Source of the DNA: Prochlorococcus sp. AG-409-A19
GTDB taxonomy: Bacteria > Cyanobacteriota > Cyanobacteriia > PCC-6307 > Cyanobiaceae
DNA length: 64,000 bases
NCBI GenBank assembly: GCA_003216155.1
Contig: QCJH01000004.1
Span: 1 to 64,000 of the forward strand
Reading direction: 5' to 3'
Both the position numbers and the translations under genes were made by a program. Each line of letters starts with the position of its first letter. Position 1 is the first letter of the stretch. This document shows positions 37,854 through 46,838 of the stretch, piece after piece. The notes under the pieces were generated by a model, which did no database searches, had not been told where the DNA came from, and saw only the letters and a list, made by a program, of their open reading frames with translations.

Positions 37854-38258
37854 TTACGCAGCATCTGACTGGATTTGTGGTTCAAGGCAATCATCTAAAT
37901 TTTCTTCACGCATCCCTTTGGCGGCCGCATCTTCCATGCTTCTAGCATCCATACAGAGAACTTTACGGAGTTGCGCAAAATTGGCTGCCTGATAGGTTCG
38001 CCCTTCTTTGGATGCGCCATATTCTGCTCGCTGAAGAACATGATGTAGGTGTGTCAAGAGATAAGTACTGATTACTGCGGAAATAAGTACATCACTTTTT
38101 TCATATTGCTTTTTTGCTCTTTGACGAAGGCGATTCGATTTGGTTGACTTTTCTTTTGGGTTTGCATTCTCTTGTCGAGGTGAGGCTGGTAGGGAAGGTT
38201 TTTTCATTGGATTTAGTTGTGTTCTTGCAAATTGGTCGCGTTTTTTAGATGAATTCAA
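37854..38258 (-). CDS. Conserved hypothetical protein
   Basis: A 134-residue protein. The first 45 or so residues are Lys/Arg/Pro/Gln-rich and likely disordered. The rest is helical (VLISAVISTYLLTHLHHVLQRAEYGASKEGRTYQ in two blocks) and ends in an acidic segment, EENLDDCLEP. It has no signal peptide and I do not recognise a family. It is divergent from the RHH gene, with about 125 bases between them. Confidence 0.6.
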   Translation of the reverse strand: MNSSKKRDQFARTQLNPMKKPSLPASPRQENANPKEKSTKSNRLRQRAKKQYEKSDVLISAVISTYLLTHLHHVLQRAEYGASKEGRTYQAANFAQLRKVLCMDARSMEDAAAKGMREENLDDCLEPQIQSDAA

Positions 38259-38364
38259 GCAATTAAGGCTTAAAAGTCATGAGGCTTGCGAAGCTTCTGC
38301 GAATAAGGACGAGGGAAAGTGTGATGAGAGAATACTCATGGATACTATCCTTGCATACCTCTGT

Positions 38365-38388
38365 ACACTATGTATTAACCGATAGTGT
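38365..38388. promoter_or_regulatory. Candidate operator at the start of the RHH gene
   Basis: An inverted repeat of 7-bp arms, ACACTAT at 38365-38371 and ATAGTGT at 38382-38388, separated by 10 bases, ends within the GTG start codon region of the RHH gene. Ribbon-helix-helix regulators often bind such sites in their own leader. Seven-bp arms could occur by chance, so this is inference. Confidence 0.35.
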
Positions 38389-38696
38389 TTTGGGTTGTGG
38401 CCACCCGCCAAGCCTCATCAAATGGGAAGCCGAAGTCCCCTAGGGTTCAGGTAGTACTGCCTGAGGAGTTATGCGCTCGCTTGGCTGCTTTGGCTGAAAG
38501 TGAGTCCCGCACTGTTAGCAATATGGCAAAGGTGATTATTCAGCAGGGAGTTGATCGTTATGAGCAGGGGCGTGAGCTTTCATCGACTTCTGCCCCTTCC
38601 ACTTCTACTGAAGGGTTTAGATCAGCGTTGGAGGCGCAACCGACCCGTCGTTTGACTGGTGCACCAAGACGCTTTCGCTTTTATCGTCCTTCGTAA
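38385..38696 (+). CDS. Ribbon-helix-helix (CopG-like) DNA-binding protein
   Basis: A 103-residue protein. After a variable start (GTG at 38385, or GTG at 38397), PKSPRVQVVLPEELCARLAAL supplies the beta strand and first helix, and AESESRTVSNMAKVIIQQGV the second helix, typical of the RHH fold. The C-terminal part is Ser/Thr/Pro-rich and ends in basic RRFRFYRPS. It is probably a dimeric regulator or an antitoxin-like protein, but no toxin gene is adjacent. Confidence 0.75.
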   Translation: MFWVVATRQASSNGKPKSPRVQVVLPEELCARLAALAESESRTVSNMAKVIIQQGVDRYEQGRELSSTSAPSTSTEGFRSALEAQPTRRLTGAPRRFRFYRPS

Positions 38697-38734
38697 AGGA
38701 GTCCTGAATAACTTTGCCTTGGTTTTGAGTGCAA

Positions 38735-39877
38735 TTAGTAAGGAGGATTGGCTTGCATCCCAAGCACAGCTGAGTGTTTTGCGCCGGTTATAACTGGTGA
38801 ATTCCCGTGATGTCTGAGAATGTGCCACCAGGCTAGAAGTGCAAATGCCAAAGCCTCTCTAGCTTGTGTAGGAATCCCATATTCTTCGATTCTTCTAACA
38901 CGAGTACCTTTACATCTTTTCCTAAGTCCTTTCATTATCGAAAGGTTCTTAGAGCCTCCACCTGCAACTATTAGATCTATTGGATAAATTGATTTTCTGT
39001 CTGCAAGCCATTGAAGGTCTTTTGCTATTACTGCTGATGTGAAGTTAGTAAGCGTTGCAATTTGATCTTCGGTTGAAAGGTGATTCATCTCACCTAATCT
39101 TCGCTCCAAGTCTTGTAAACCAAATTCTTCCCTGCCAGTCGATTTGGGAGGTTCTTTCAAGAAGTAAGGCTCTTCGACCCACCGTTGAATAATGTCCTCG
39201 TTTGCAATCCCTTTTGCTGCAATTGCCCCGTCATAATCAAATTTGAGCTGACCTTTGCTGACTTTATGAATTGCTAAATCGATCAGAGTATTTGCTGGGC
39301 CGCAGTCCCACCCCATTACAGGAGAAAGGTGATCAGGTCCATGTTGTGGTGGGATAAGAGTCAAATTGGCAATTCCACCAAGGTTGAGAATTGCTTGCCA
39401 CCCTTCTTTCCTGCCCAGTAGGGCAATATCTGGCATTGCGACTAATGGCGCTCCTTGGCCACCTAGGGCTAAATCAACTGCTCTAAAGTCATGAATGATA
39501 GGTCTTTTGAGTTGATTTGCTAGTAATTGGGCTTTAAGTAATTGCAAGCTTCCGCCGCGTTGTCCGTCCCTAGGCGGACGATGCCAAAGTGTTTGTCCAT
39601 GACATCCAACTAGTTCAAAGTTTCCTTTTGGTGCACATTCAATAGCAGTCTCAGCCTGCAACAGTGTTATTTCTTCGGATAGCTCGAGCCATTCATGACT
39701 ACAGAATTTTAATCCTTGTTGAGCCGCAATAATCTTTCCTCTCAGAGTTTTTGGGTATTGTTTATTGATAACGTTGATAATTGACCAATTGGGTCGCTTT
39801 GCTTGACCATTAAAGTCTGCTAATACAGCATCGACACCATCTGCACTTGTTCCACTCATTAGCCCCAGTACGAGCAT
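38735..39877 (-). CDS. anmK: Anhydro-N-acetylmuramic acid kinase
   Basis: A 380-residue kinase that phosphorylates and opens 1,6-anhydroMurNAc during peptidoglycan recycling. The N-terminal ATP loop is GLMSGTSADGVDAVLADF; VGCHGQTLWHRP and GWDCGPANTLIDLAI are characteristic, and the C-terminal region carries IDLIVAGGGSKNLSIM. Together with the NagZ-like gene at 11.5 kb it suggests that cell-wall recycling is retained. It follows ktrA with a gap of five bases. Confidence 0.93.
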   Translation of the reverse strand: MLVLGLMSGTSADGVDAVLADFNGQAKRPNWSIINVINKQYPKTLRGKIIAAQQGLKFCSHEWLELSEEITLLQAETAIECAPKGNFELVGCHGQTLWHRPPRDGQRGGSLQLLKAQLLANQLKRPIIHDFRAVDLALGGQGAPLVAMPDIALLGRKEGWQAILNLGGIANLTLIPPQHGPDHLSPVMGWDCGPANTLIDLAIHKVSKGQLKFDYDGAIAAKGIANEDIIQRWVEEPYFLKEPPKSTGREEFGLQDLERRLGEMNHLSTEDQIATLTNFTSAVIAKDLQWLADRKSIYPIDLIVAGGGSKNLSIMKGLRKRCKGTRVRRIEEYGIPTQAREALAFALLAWWHILRHHGNSPVITGAKHSAVLGMQANPPY

Positions 39878-39882
39878 TGTAA

Positions 39883-40587
39883 TTAGGTTTTTGGAAGTTG
39901 TTGAAGATCGTCGATTAAACCCATCACCACAAGTACATGGTCTTTCTCAAGCAAATAAGTCGCAGGAGGATTTACGGTGAGTTGTTTGGTTGGCCCGGCA
40001 GCTAGAACATTTACAAGATAGTTTTTTCTAAGATTTAATTGACGAAGAGATTGTCCTACAAATTCATCTGGGACTTTGATTTCATCAATGCATGTTTGAT
40101 CATCAAGCTCTAATCGCTCCATAAGGTTTGGGCGAATTAATTCCAGACCAAGTCGTTCTCCTTGCATTCTCGAAGGGAACACAACTCGATCAGCTCCTAC
40201 TCTCTTCAACATTTTTTCGTGTAAATCACTAGTTGCCCTTGCAATTACCTGTTGAACTCGACTGCCTTGACTGTCTTTCGCTAATAAGGTTGTTGTAATA
40301 CTTGCTTCAATTGGTTCGCTAATGCCAACAACAACTGTACCCATTTCAAGTATTCCTGCTTCACGCATTGATTCTTCATCAGTGCAGTCCACAACCCTTG
40401 CTTCGATTGAAGGCTCCAGTTGGCGAAGTTCTTCGATTGCTCTTGCTGAGCAGTCTACTGCCAGAACATCGGCGCCATTGTGCATGAGCTCTCTACATAC
40501 AGCGCTGCCAAAGCGCCCTATGCCAACCACAGCGAAGCCAAGAGCATCAGCGTCTTTTTGTCTTGACCACTGCCACCAACTATTCAT
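39883..40587 (-). CDS. ktrA: Potassium uptake regulator KtrA/TrkA (RCK protein)
   Basis: A 234-residue cytosolic gating subunit. The N-terminal RCK_N domain has the NAD/ATP fold VVGIGRFGSAVCRELMHNGADVLAVD (two blocks). The RCK_C domain covers the last 80 residues (VPDEFVGQSLRQLNLRKNYL). It binds nucleotides and controls the KtrB pore. It lies directly downstream of ktrB (24 bases) in the same minus-strand run. TrkA versus KtrA is decided by the single RCK copy. Confidence 0.9.
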   Translation of the reverse strand: MNSWWQWSRQKDADALGFAVVGIGRFGSAVCRELMHNGADVLAVDCSARAIEELRQLEPSIEARVVDCTDEESMREAGILEMGTVVVGISEPIEASITTTLLAKDSQGSRVQQVIARATSDLHEKMLKRVGADRVVFPSRMQGERLGLELIRPNLMERLELDDQTCIDEIKVPDEFVGQSLRQLNLRKNYLVNVLAAGPTKQLTVNPPATYLLEKDHVLVVMGLIDDLQQLPKT

Positions 40588-40611
40588 AAGAATTCCTCTG
40601 AAGGATAAGCT

Positions 40612-42084
40612 TTAGACATAAAGGTCTTCTCGGGGATAGCCGATTCGATTGAGGCTATGAATACGTGTTTGGTTTAGTGCCTCCCATATAGCACTTAAGA
40701 GTAGAAGGATTCCGAGTCTCCCAACAAACATGCCAACTATCAGCACGAGTTGTCCAAAACGATCTAGTTGCTCGGTAACCCCTACATCAAAGCCAACCGT
40801 TGCGAAAGCTGAGATACATGTGAAGAGCATCTCTAAAAATGAGAAAGGGTTTTCACTATCAAGGTTGCTTGAAATTCCTAGTAGCAAGGTCATTGCAAGA
40901 ATGAATAGTAAAGAACCAACTGTTATACCAACTGCTTTTAGAACCACTTTGTCTGAAACTTGACGATTGCGTATTACGACATCGTCCTGACCTCTTAAAG
41001 TTGATCGGGTTGCTGCCATTAAAGCTGCCAAGGTGGTAGTTTTAATTCCTCCTCCAGTCCCTCCAGGACTGGCTCCAATGAACATGAGTGCCATTAGTAA
41101 GAGTAATCCTGAATCGGAAATATTTTCTAGAGATAAGGAAAAGGTTGTAAACCCTGCTGTTCTTGCACTAATTGATTTGAAGAGAGCACTAGAGAAACGT
41201 TGAGACCAGCTTATTTCTGCAAAGAAGTTTCCATGGCCAAGAGATTCAGTAATCAATAAACCAACTGTGCCAATGATAATCAGCAAAAAAGAAGTTCGTA
41301 GGACTAGCCTTGTATGAAGACTTAAGTTCCGGCGACGTAAGTGCTTTCTATTGCTCCAAAGATCACTCGTTACTCTCCATCCAAGGCCTCCAAGCAATAT
41401 CAGAGCGATGATTACGCTATTTACTACCCAACTCGTCTGATAATGCTCCAGGCTGCTTGGCCAGAGACTAAAACCAGCATTGTTGTAAGCAGAAATGCTA
41501 TGGAAAATCGCTGCCCATAGACGCTCTCCTTTATTTGGGATGTCGTTAAAGCCAAAGGCATATAACACTGTTGCGCCTATTAAGATGAGAATAGTGGCAG
41601 TAAGGGCAATGCCTCGAAAGGTTCGCCCTACACCCCCAACACCAAATTCATCGAGGGTTTTGCCTCTATCTAATCTGCATCTGAGTTCTGTTCCTCTCAC
41701 CACAAAACCTTGAAGGAATGTAGTTATGGCCATTAGACCAAGTCCTCCTGTAAGGAGCATGGCAGCAAGGACAACTTGTCCTAGACCTGTTAAATCTTCG
41801 CCTACATCAATAATGCTTAGGCCAGTGACTGTTACAGCAGATGTGGCCGTGAAAAGAGCTTCCCATAGCCCCACTTGACTACTAGAACAGATTGGGGTGG
41901 CCAGTATCAAAGTCCCGGTCAGAATTATTAGGAAGCCAGTTACTACTGTGAATTGTGGTACCGATAAATTTCGGTACCAGTATTTGGTGATATGAACAGC
42001 TTTAGGGAGTGACACTGTTTGTTTACGTCCTCTTCTATTTAAAAGTTTGTTGATTGCTTGAAAGGCTCTTCTTGAAATTGCCAA
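40612..42084 (-). CDS. ktrB: Potassium transporter membrane subunit KtrB/TrkH
   Basis: A 490-residue TrkH-family protein with four M1-P-M2-like repeats. Pore signatures include ATSAVTVTGLSIIDVG, HSISAYNNAGFSL, ISARTAGFTTFSL and ISAFATVGFDVGV, each with the filter glycine. It imports K+, often Na+-coupled. Upstream is the SLC13-type carrier, downstream its regulator ktrA. Confidence 0.92.
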   Translation of the reverse strand: MAISRRAFQAINKLLNRRGRKQTVSLPKAVHITKYWYRNLSVPQFTVVTGFLIILTGTLILATPICSSSQVGLWEALFTATSAVTVTGLSIIDVGEDLTGLGQVVLAAMLLTGGLGLMAITTFLQGFVVRGTELRCRLDRGKTLDEFGVGGVGRTFRGIALTATILILIGATVLYAFGFNDIPNKGERLWAAIFHSISAYNNAGFSLWPSSLEHYQTSWVVNSVIIALILLGGLGWRVTSDLWSNRKHLRRRNLSLHTRLVLRTSFLLIIIGTVGLLITESLGHGNFFAEISWSQRFSSALFKSISARTAGFTTFSLSLENISDSGLLLLMALMFIGASPGGTGGGIKTTTLAALMAATRSTLRGQDDVVIRNRQVSDKVVLKAVGITVGSLLFILAMTLLLGISSNLDSENPFSFLEMLFTCISAFATVGFDVGVTEQLDRFGQLVLIVGMFVGRLGILLLLSAIWEALNQTRIHSLNRIGYPREDLYV

Positions 42085-42120
42085 TCATTTTACTTAGATG
42101 TTTGCACGATTTTGATTAGT

Positions 42121-43944
42121 TCACGAAGTTGAGTATTGCCAGATTATTAGGCCTGGAATTAGAAGAGTCATTAGTGCAGTGAGACCCGCACCATATTTTG
42201 TGACATCTAAAAAACGATAGCGTCCTGGTCCAAATACCATCAAATTTGTTTGGTAGCCCATGGGCGTCAAAAATGATTGACTGGCTCCGAATAAAACTGT
42301 AAGTAGTAGCGCTTGAGGGGGGAGATTTAATGCTGGGGCGAGTTGAATGGCTACTGGTGCTAATAATGCAACTGAAGCTGCGTTACTGATTATTTGTGTG
42401 ACTACTGTTGTCGCCAAGAAGATTATTAATAAGGCTGTATAGGTAGGCCACCCAAGTAGCCAGCTTTCAAGGCTTTTTGCAAGAGCGTCTGCTAATCCAG
42501 TAGCTTGTAACGCTACGCTAAAACTTGAAAGTGATCCAAGTAAAAGAATTACGTCTAAACGAATAGATCTTTGAACTTCTCCTGGTCGAAGGCAACCTGC
42601 TGCAACCATTGCTACAGCTGCTAATAATACGGCTGCCACAAGAGGGAGAGAGGTGATTGTTGGCACGATCAACATGGAAAGAGCGATGCTGATAGCTATT
42701 GGCTTTCGCCGAATAGTTGGTAGATCATTCTCTATTTGATCAAGCACAAGCAAATCATTGTTTGCTTGTAGACCGCGAATGGCATCCATAGGTGCTTGCA
42801 AAAGCAATACATCGCCTTCTCGCAAAACTGCCTGTCCCAGCCTTTCTTGTACTGTTTGTTGTCCACGTCTAAGTGCAAGAACTGTGGCATTATGTCTTTG
42901 TCGAAACCTCAACTCTCTGAGGCTGGCACCAGCAAGTGTTGAGCTGGCCGGGAGAAGGACCTCTACAGTTTTTTGTTCTTCTCTCCTATTATTAGATTTA
43001 AAGCTGGGTGAGCTCTTTTGAAACTCTTGCTTAGTTAGTTGGACAGTGTTCTCTTGTTGAAGTCGTAGTAGATCTCCGCGGGTAACTCTGAGTAGCAATC
43101 GATCTCCAGGTTCAATTTTTCTATCAGCTAGTGGTGGAACAAATTGCTCTTTTCCTCTTTGGAGTTCAAGGACATCGACATCAAAACGGCGTTGCAAACG
43201 ACTGTTATGTAATGATTGCCCGACTAAATTGGAGTCTGATGGAATCGTTACCTCAGTGAAGTAGCCAGTTCTATCTTTATTGCCTCCTAGCTCATTGCTT
43301 TCTCTACCTCTGTCAGGCAACAAGCTTTTAGGTGCCCATAAAAGATAAAGAGTACCCACTAGCCATATAGGTAGACCAATGGCTGTAAAGCTGAATAACT
43401 CAAGAGATCCGTAACCGAGCTGCTCGCTAATATCGCTGACCAAAAGATTGACTGAACTGCCCAGCAAAGTAAGGGTCCCGCCAAGTACTGTCGCGAATGA
43501 AAGAGGAAGTAGCACTCTTGAGGGAGAGATATTACGTCTATTGCACCAAGCTTCAATTACTGGCAATAAAGAGGCGACAACAGGGGTATTAGGAACAACT
43601 CCAGAAATAGGGCCTACAACTAGCCCTAAAAGGGCTATTAATCTCCGTGGAGTGCGAATGCTTTCGGATGCAATTAGCTCTCTGAGACGATCTAAAGCTC
43701 CACTTTTGAATAATGCGGTTGAGACTGCAAATAGACCCATAAGGGTTATCAGAGAAGGACTGCCAAACCCTGCGAGTGCTTTGTGAGGGTCTAAGACTCC
43801 AGTGGCCATAAGTAATCCAACGCTTAATAACCCAGTCAGTTCAGCTGCCAGTGCACCGCTTATGAAAAGCACTATCGCTAGCAATAAAATTGCCAGTGTG
43901 ATCAAGGCCTGAGGGTTTTGTAGAGCAACGTTTAGTTCATTCAT
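42121..43944 (-). CDS. SLC13/DASS-type transporter with two RCK-C domains
   Basis: A 607-residue membrane protein. The first transport half (residues 1-190) has VGPISGVVPNTPVVASLLPV and PLSFATVLGGTLTLLGSSVNLL. Two TrkA_C domains lie near 215-300 and 320-400 (for example LVGQSLHNSRLQRRFDVDVL and LAGASLRELRFRQRHNATVL). The second transport half then has ISNAASVALLAPVAIQL and LTPMGYQTNLMVFGPG. Relatives carry sulfate, dicarboxylates or other anions with Na+. Substrate inferred only. Confidence 0.85.
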   Translation of the reverse strand: MNELNVALQNPQALITLAILLLAIVLFISGALAAELTGLLSVGLLMATGVLDPHKALAGFGSPSLITLMGLFAVSTALFKSGALDRLRELIASESIRTPRRLIALLGLVVGPISGVVPNTPVVASLLPVIEAWCNRRNISPSRVLLPLSFATVLGGTLTLLGSSVNLLVSDISEQLGYGSLELFSFTAIGLPIWLVGTLYLLWAPKSLLPDRGRESNELGGNKDRTGYFTEVTIPSDSNLVGQSLHNSRLQRRFDVDVLELQRGKEQFVPPLADRKIEPGDRLLLRVTRGDLLRLQQENTVQLTKQEFQKSSPSFKSNNRREEQKTVEVLLPASSTLAGASLRELRFRQRHNATVLALRRGQQTVQERLGQAVLREGDVLLLQAPMDAIRGLQANNDLLVLDQIENDLPTIRRKPIAISIALSMLIVPTITSLPLVAAVLLAAVAMVAAGCLRPGEVQRSIRLDVILLLGSLSSFSVALQATGLADALAKSLESWLLGWPTYTALLIIFLATTVVTQIISNAASVALLAPVAIQLAPALNLPPQALLLTVLFGASQSFLTPMGYQTNLMVFGPGRYRFLDVTKYGAGLTALMTLLIPGLIIWQYSTS

Positions 43945-43950
43945 ACGACC

Positions 43951-45621
43951 TTATTGATTGGTACCCATCGGCTGATTTGCCGTGGAGTCTTTAATTTGGT
44001 CCCCTAGCCATTTCTTGAGTCCTACTAGACCTGCCCCAGAAGTCGCTGAGACAAAGATTGTAGAAGGATTTAATAAGTTGATCTCATCAATGGATGAATG
44101 CTCACATCGGTCAATTTGATTGGCTACTACTTGACGATGAGATTTGGCACCCATGGAATCAAGCAATTGATTCACTGTGGTTAATTGGGTTTTCCAATCA
44201 GGGTTAGATAAGTCAACTATAAGAAGTAGTATATCTGCTTCTAGTGTTTCCTCGAGAGTAGCTCGAAATGCCTCTATTAGTGTACGGGGCAGCTCTCGTA
44301 TAAATCCGACAGTATCTGTTACTAATAAGTCTGTTGTAGGCCTATTCGCTTGAGGTAAAGAGAGGCGCCTAGTAGTAGGGTCTAAAGTAGCAAAAGGCTT
44401 ATTTGCAACTTCGACTTTGCCTGATTGATTTAGATTGCAAATAGAGTTTAAAAGAGATGATTTGCCTGCATTTGTATAGCCCACTAGTGCTATTCGGGGG
44501 AGTGAACTCCTGTGATTACGTATAAGTGATCGATGTTTACTTAATTGTTTAAGCTCTTTCGTTAAATGTTGAATGCGGCGTGCAATCGCTCGACGATCTT
44601 TTTCTAGTTGGGTTTCTCCAGGTCCTCTTGTGCCGATTCCGCCACCTTGGCGTGAAAGACTTCTTCCTCGCCCGGTTAGTCTTGTGACTCGATAACGCAA
44701 CTGTGCCAACTCAACTTGGAGACGGCCTGAAGCACTTGAAGCTCTTTGGGCAAAAATGTCGAGAATTAGTTCACTACGGTCCATCACAGGACAATCCAGC
44801 AAGCGTTCAAGATTTCTTGCTTGTATAGGAGTGAGTTCACGGTCCGTAATGATTAGAGATGCTCTATTCCTACGAACTTCTAGAGCAGCTTCTTGAAGCT
44901 TTCCTTTCCCCCATATTGTTTGAGGATTAGGTGAGCCTTCTCTTTGACTTATCCAAGCCACAGGGTCTGCACCAGCGCTTCTTACTAAGCCTTCAAGTTC
45001 TGCAAGATTGCGATCACTACAATTGATATTTTTGCTTCTAAGTATCAAAAGCAAAACCCTTTCTTCAGAACTTTTTTGTGAACACAGCTCTTTGATCTTA
45101 AGGGGCTCGCTGAGCTGGGATTGTTGACAAAGTTTGCTTAGGCTGCTTCTTTCGAGAAGTTTCCATCCAGAGGGTTCAATTGGATTTGGTTGCCAAAGAG
45201 TGGCTACTTTTTGCCCCCCACGACTTGCTGTTGGCGTAAAACGTAGCCAGTAGATAGGAAAGAGATCAAAAGCAACGATTGCTTCACGGCGGTCAGGGTC
45301 TAAAACATTTTTATTTAATTGATTAGGGCAACTGATTAGTCGCCAGACATTTTTATTACTGCGTGTTGAATTGGGTAATTGAGTCAGAAGTTGATTTGAT
45401 TCATCTAGAGGACCTACCCAAAGAAGTCGACACAATCCTCGACTATCTAAAATCATATGGAGTGGTTGGCAAAGATTGACTACTTCTTTTGCAAGTTTTT
45501 CTAGTGTAATGAAATCCACTCCTTCATATTGCGGATGCCTACGATGGCTTATGCGCACTAACTCCTTGTGCTGAGAAGGCCTGAGACCTTTTGTTCGACC
45601 AGCTATATGTGTTTGCCTCAA
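43951..45621 (-). CDS. hflX: GTPase HflX
   Basis: A 556-residue ribosome-associated GTPase. An N-terminal nucleotide-binding-like extension is followed by the HflX domain with the signature RQGGGIGTRGPGETQLEKDR. The G domain comes next: G1 GYTNAGKSS, G3 DTVGFIRELP, and G4 as NQID in place of the usual NKxD. HflX rescues and dissociates ribosomes under stress. The stop is seven bases from the SLC13-type gene, and the start overlaps the NDH-2 gene by four bases. Confidence 0.92.
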   Translation of the reverse strand: MRQTHIAGRTKGLRPSQHKELVRISHRRHPQYEGVDFITLEKLAKEVVNLCQPLHMILDSRGLCRLLWVGPLDESNQLLTQLPNSTRSNKNVWRLISCPNQLNKNVLDPDRREAIVAFDLFPIYWLRFTPTASRGGQKVATLWQPNPIEPSGWKLLERSSLSKLCQQSQLSEPLKIKELCSQKSSEERVLLLILRSKNINCSDRNLAELEGLVRSAGADPVAWISQREGSPNPQTIWGKGKLQEAALEVRRNRASLIITDRELTPIQARNLERLLDCPVMDRSELILDIFAQRASSASGRLQVELAQLRYRVTRLTGRGRSLSRQGGGIGTRGPGETQLEKDRRAIARRIQHLTKELKQLSKHRSLIRNHRSSLPRIALVGYTNAGKSSLLNSICNLNQSGKVEVANKPFATLDPTTRRLSLPQANRPTTDLLVTDTVGFIRELPRTLIEAFRATLEETLEADILLLIVDLSNPDWKTQLTTVNQLLDSMGAKSHRQVVANQIDRCEHSSIDEINLLNPSTIFVSATSGAGLVGLKKWLGDQIKDSTANQPMGTNQ

Positions 45622-46787
45622 TGATTTAACAGCCAGGCAAAGGCTGAACGAAAACTTAGGGAAAAGTTAGGAAGCTTTGTTAGGTAAGCCATTCTTCTGA
45701 TTTGAAAGGCTAATGGTCCTGAAAGGGTTAAACCTAATCCTGTGAATGTTGCCTCCCCTATCCCAAGACTAAGCATTTCTCCAAACTCTTCATATTCAAA
45801 TGTTTCAGGTGCTTTGCCTGCTCTTATAGCCATTGTTATACGAGCAGCTGCTTCCCCTTGTTGCATGGCGACCTGAGCGTTAGCAGGGAGTAGCTTTTCT
45901 GCGTTGTAGGCAACATCCCCAATTGCTAGTGTGTTTTTGAGACCTATTACGCGAAGTGAGGAGTCGATGACTAGCTTGCCATTTTTAAGATCAAGATTAG
46001 GTAAAAGCGACGGCAAAATAGGCTTTGTTCCTCCTGCCCAAATAAGGCCTTGATGATGTAATTTTGTTAAAATAGATCTGTCTTTAATTTGAGTTTTAAG
46101 TTCAATATGGTCTTCGCTTATTGCCGCTAATTTTGTACTCAAATGAATTTGCACTTTTCTTTTCTTTAAAGCAGCAATGGCTTGTTCTCTATTGAAGGAT
46201 TTTGCCAAGGGAAGAATAGATTCTCCGACCTCAATAAGGTGGATTTTTGCTAAACCATTAAGTAAATCTCCTAACTTGCATGCAAGTTCCACTCCCGATG
46301 CCCCGGCTCCTATAATTGCCATTATTTGGTTGATATTTTTGTTTGGGTTGATTTCATTTATATGCTCCCTTAGAAGTTCAACATCTTGAATAGTTTGAAA
46401 CATAAATGCATGTTCTTTCAACCCAGGAATTTTATAATCTTTTGGCTTTGCTCCAGTGCAAATAATTAGCTGCGAATAATGAATATTTAGACCTGAATTG
46501 GTAGTTATTCTCTGTTCATTCGTGTTGATATTTACAGCCTTTTCCTTTAGTAATGCAATTCCATGATTGCTTACAAAGGAGTCGTAAGACGGTGAAATTT
46601 CCCATGCTTGAACTTCTCCACTTAATACTTCATAAAGAAGTGGTGAAAAGATGAATTTCTCCCGCTGTTCAATAAGTAGGATTGGAGGGCGTGGTTGATA
46701 TCGACTTAGAGCAAGTGCGGTTGTGAGTCCAGCAAAACCTCCACCTATTAGAACTACAGCATTGTTATTGGGAGCATTTTGGGCCAT
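45618..46787 (-). CDS. Type II NAD(P)H dehydrogenase (NDH-2)
   Basis: A 389-residue flavoprotein with two dinucleotide folds: VVLIGGGFAGLTTALALSRY for FAD at the N-terminus and IMAIIGAGASGVELACKLGD for NAD(P)H mid-protein. The conserved NTLAIGDVAY block near the C-terminus follows. It is a peripheral membrane enzyme passing electrons to quinone without proton pumping. It heads the minus-strand run with hflX, the SLC13-type carrier and ktrBA, and is divergent from cysH. A sulfide:quinone oxidoreductase-like role is less likely because no catalytic Cys pair is seen. Confidence 0.83.
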   Translation of the reverse strand: MAQNAPNNNAVVLIGGGFAGLTTALALSRYQPRPPILLIEQREKFIFSPLLYEVLSGEVQAWEISPSYDSFVSNHGIALLKEKAVNINTNEQRITTNSGLNIHYSQLIICTGAKPKDYKIPGLKEHAFMFQTIQDVELLREHINEINPNKNINQIMAIIGAGASGVELACKLGDLLNGLAKIHLIEVGESILPLAKSFNREQAIAALKKRKVQIHLSTKLAAISEDHIELKTQIKDRSILTKLHHQGLIWAGGTKPILPSLLPNLDLKNGKLVIDSSLRVIGLKNTLAIGDVAYNAEKLLPANAQVAMQQGEAAARITMAIRAGKAPETFEYEEFGEMLSLGIGEATFTGLGLTLSGPLAFQIRRMAYLTKLPNFSLSFRSAFAWLLNH

Positions 46788-46838
46788 GGGCTCAGGGCCT
46801 GAGATGATTTTTGAACACTAAACAAGCCTTGAGGTTAC

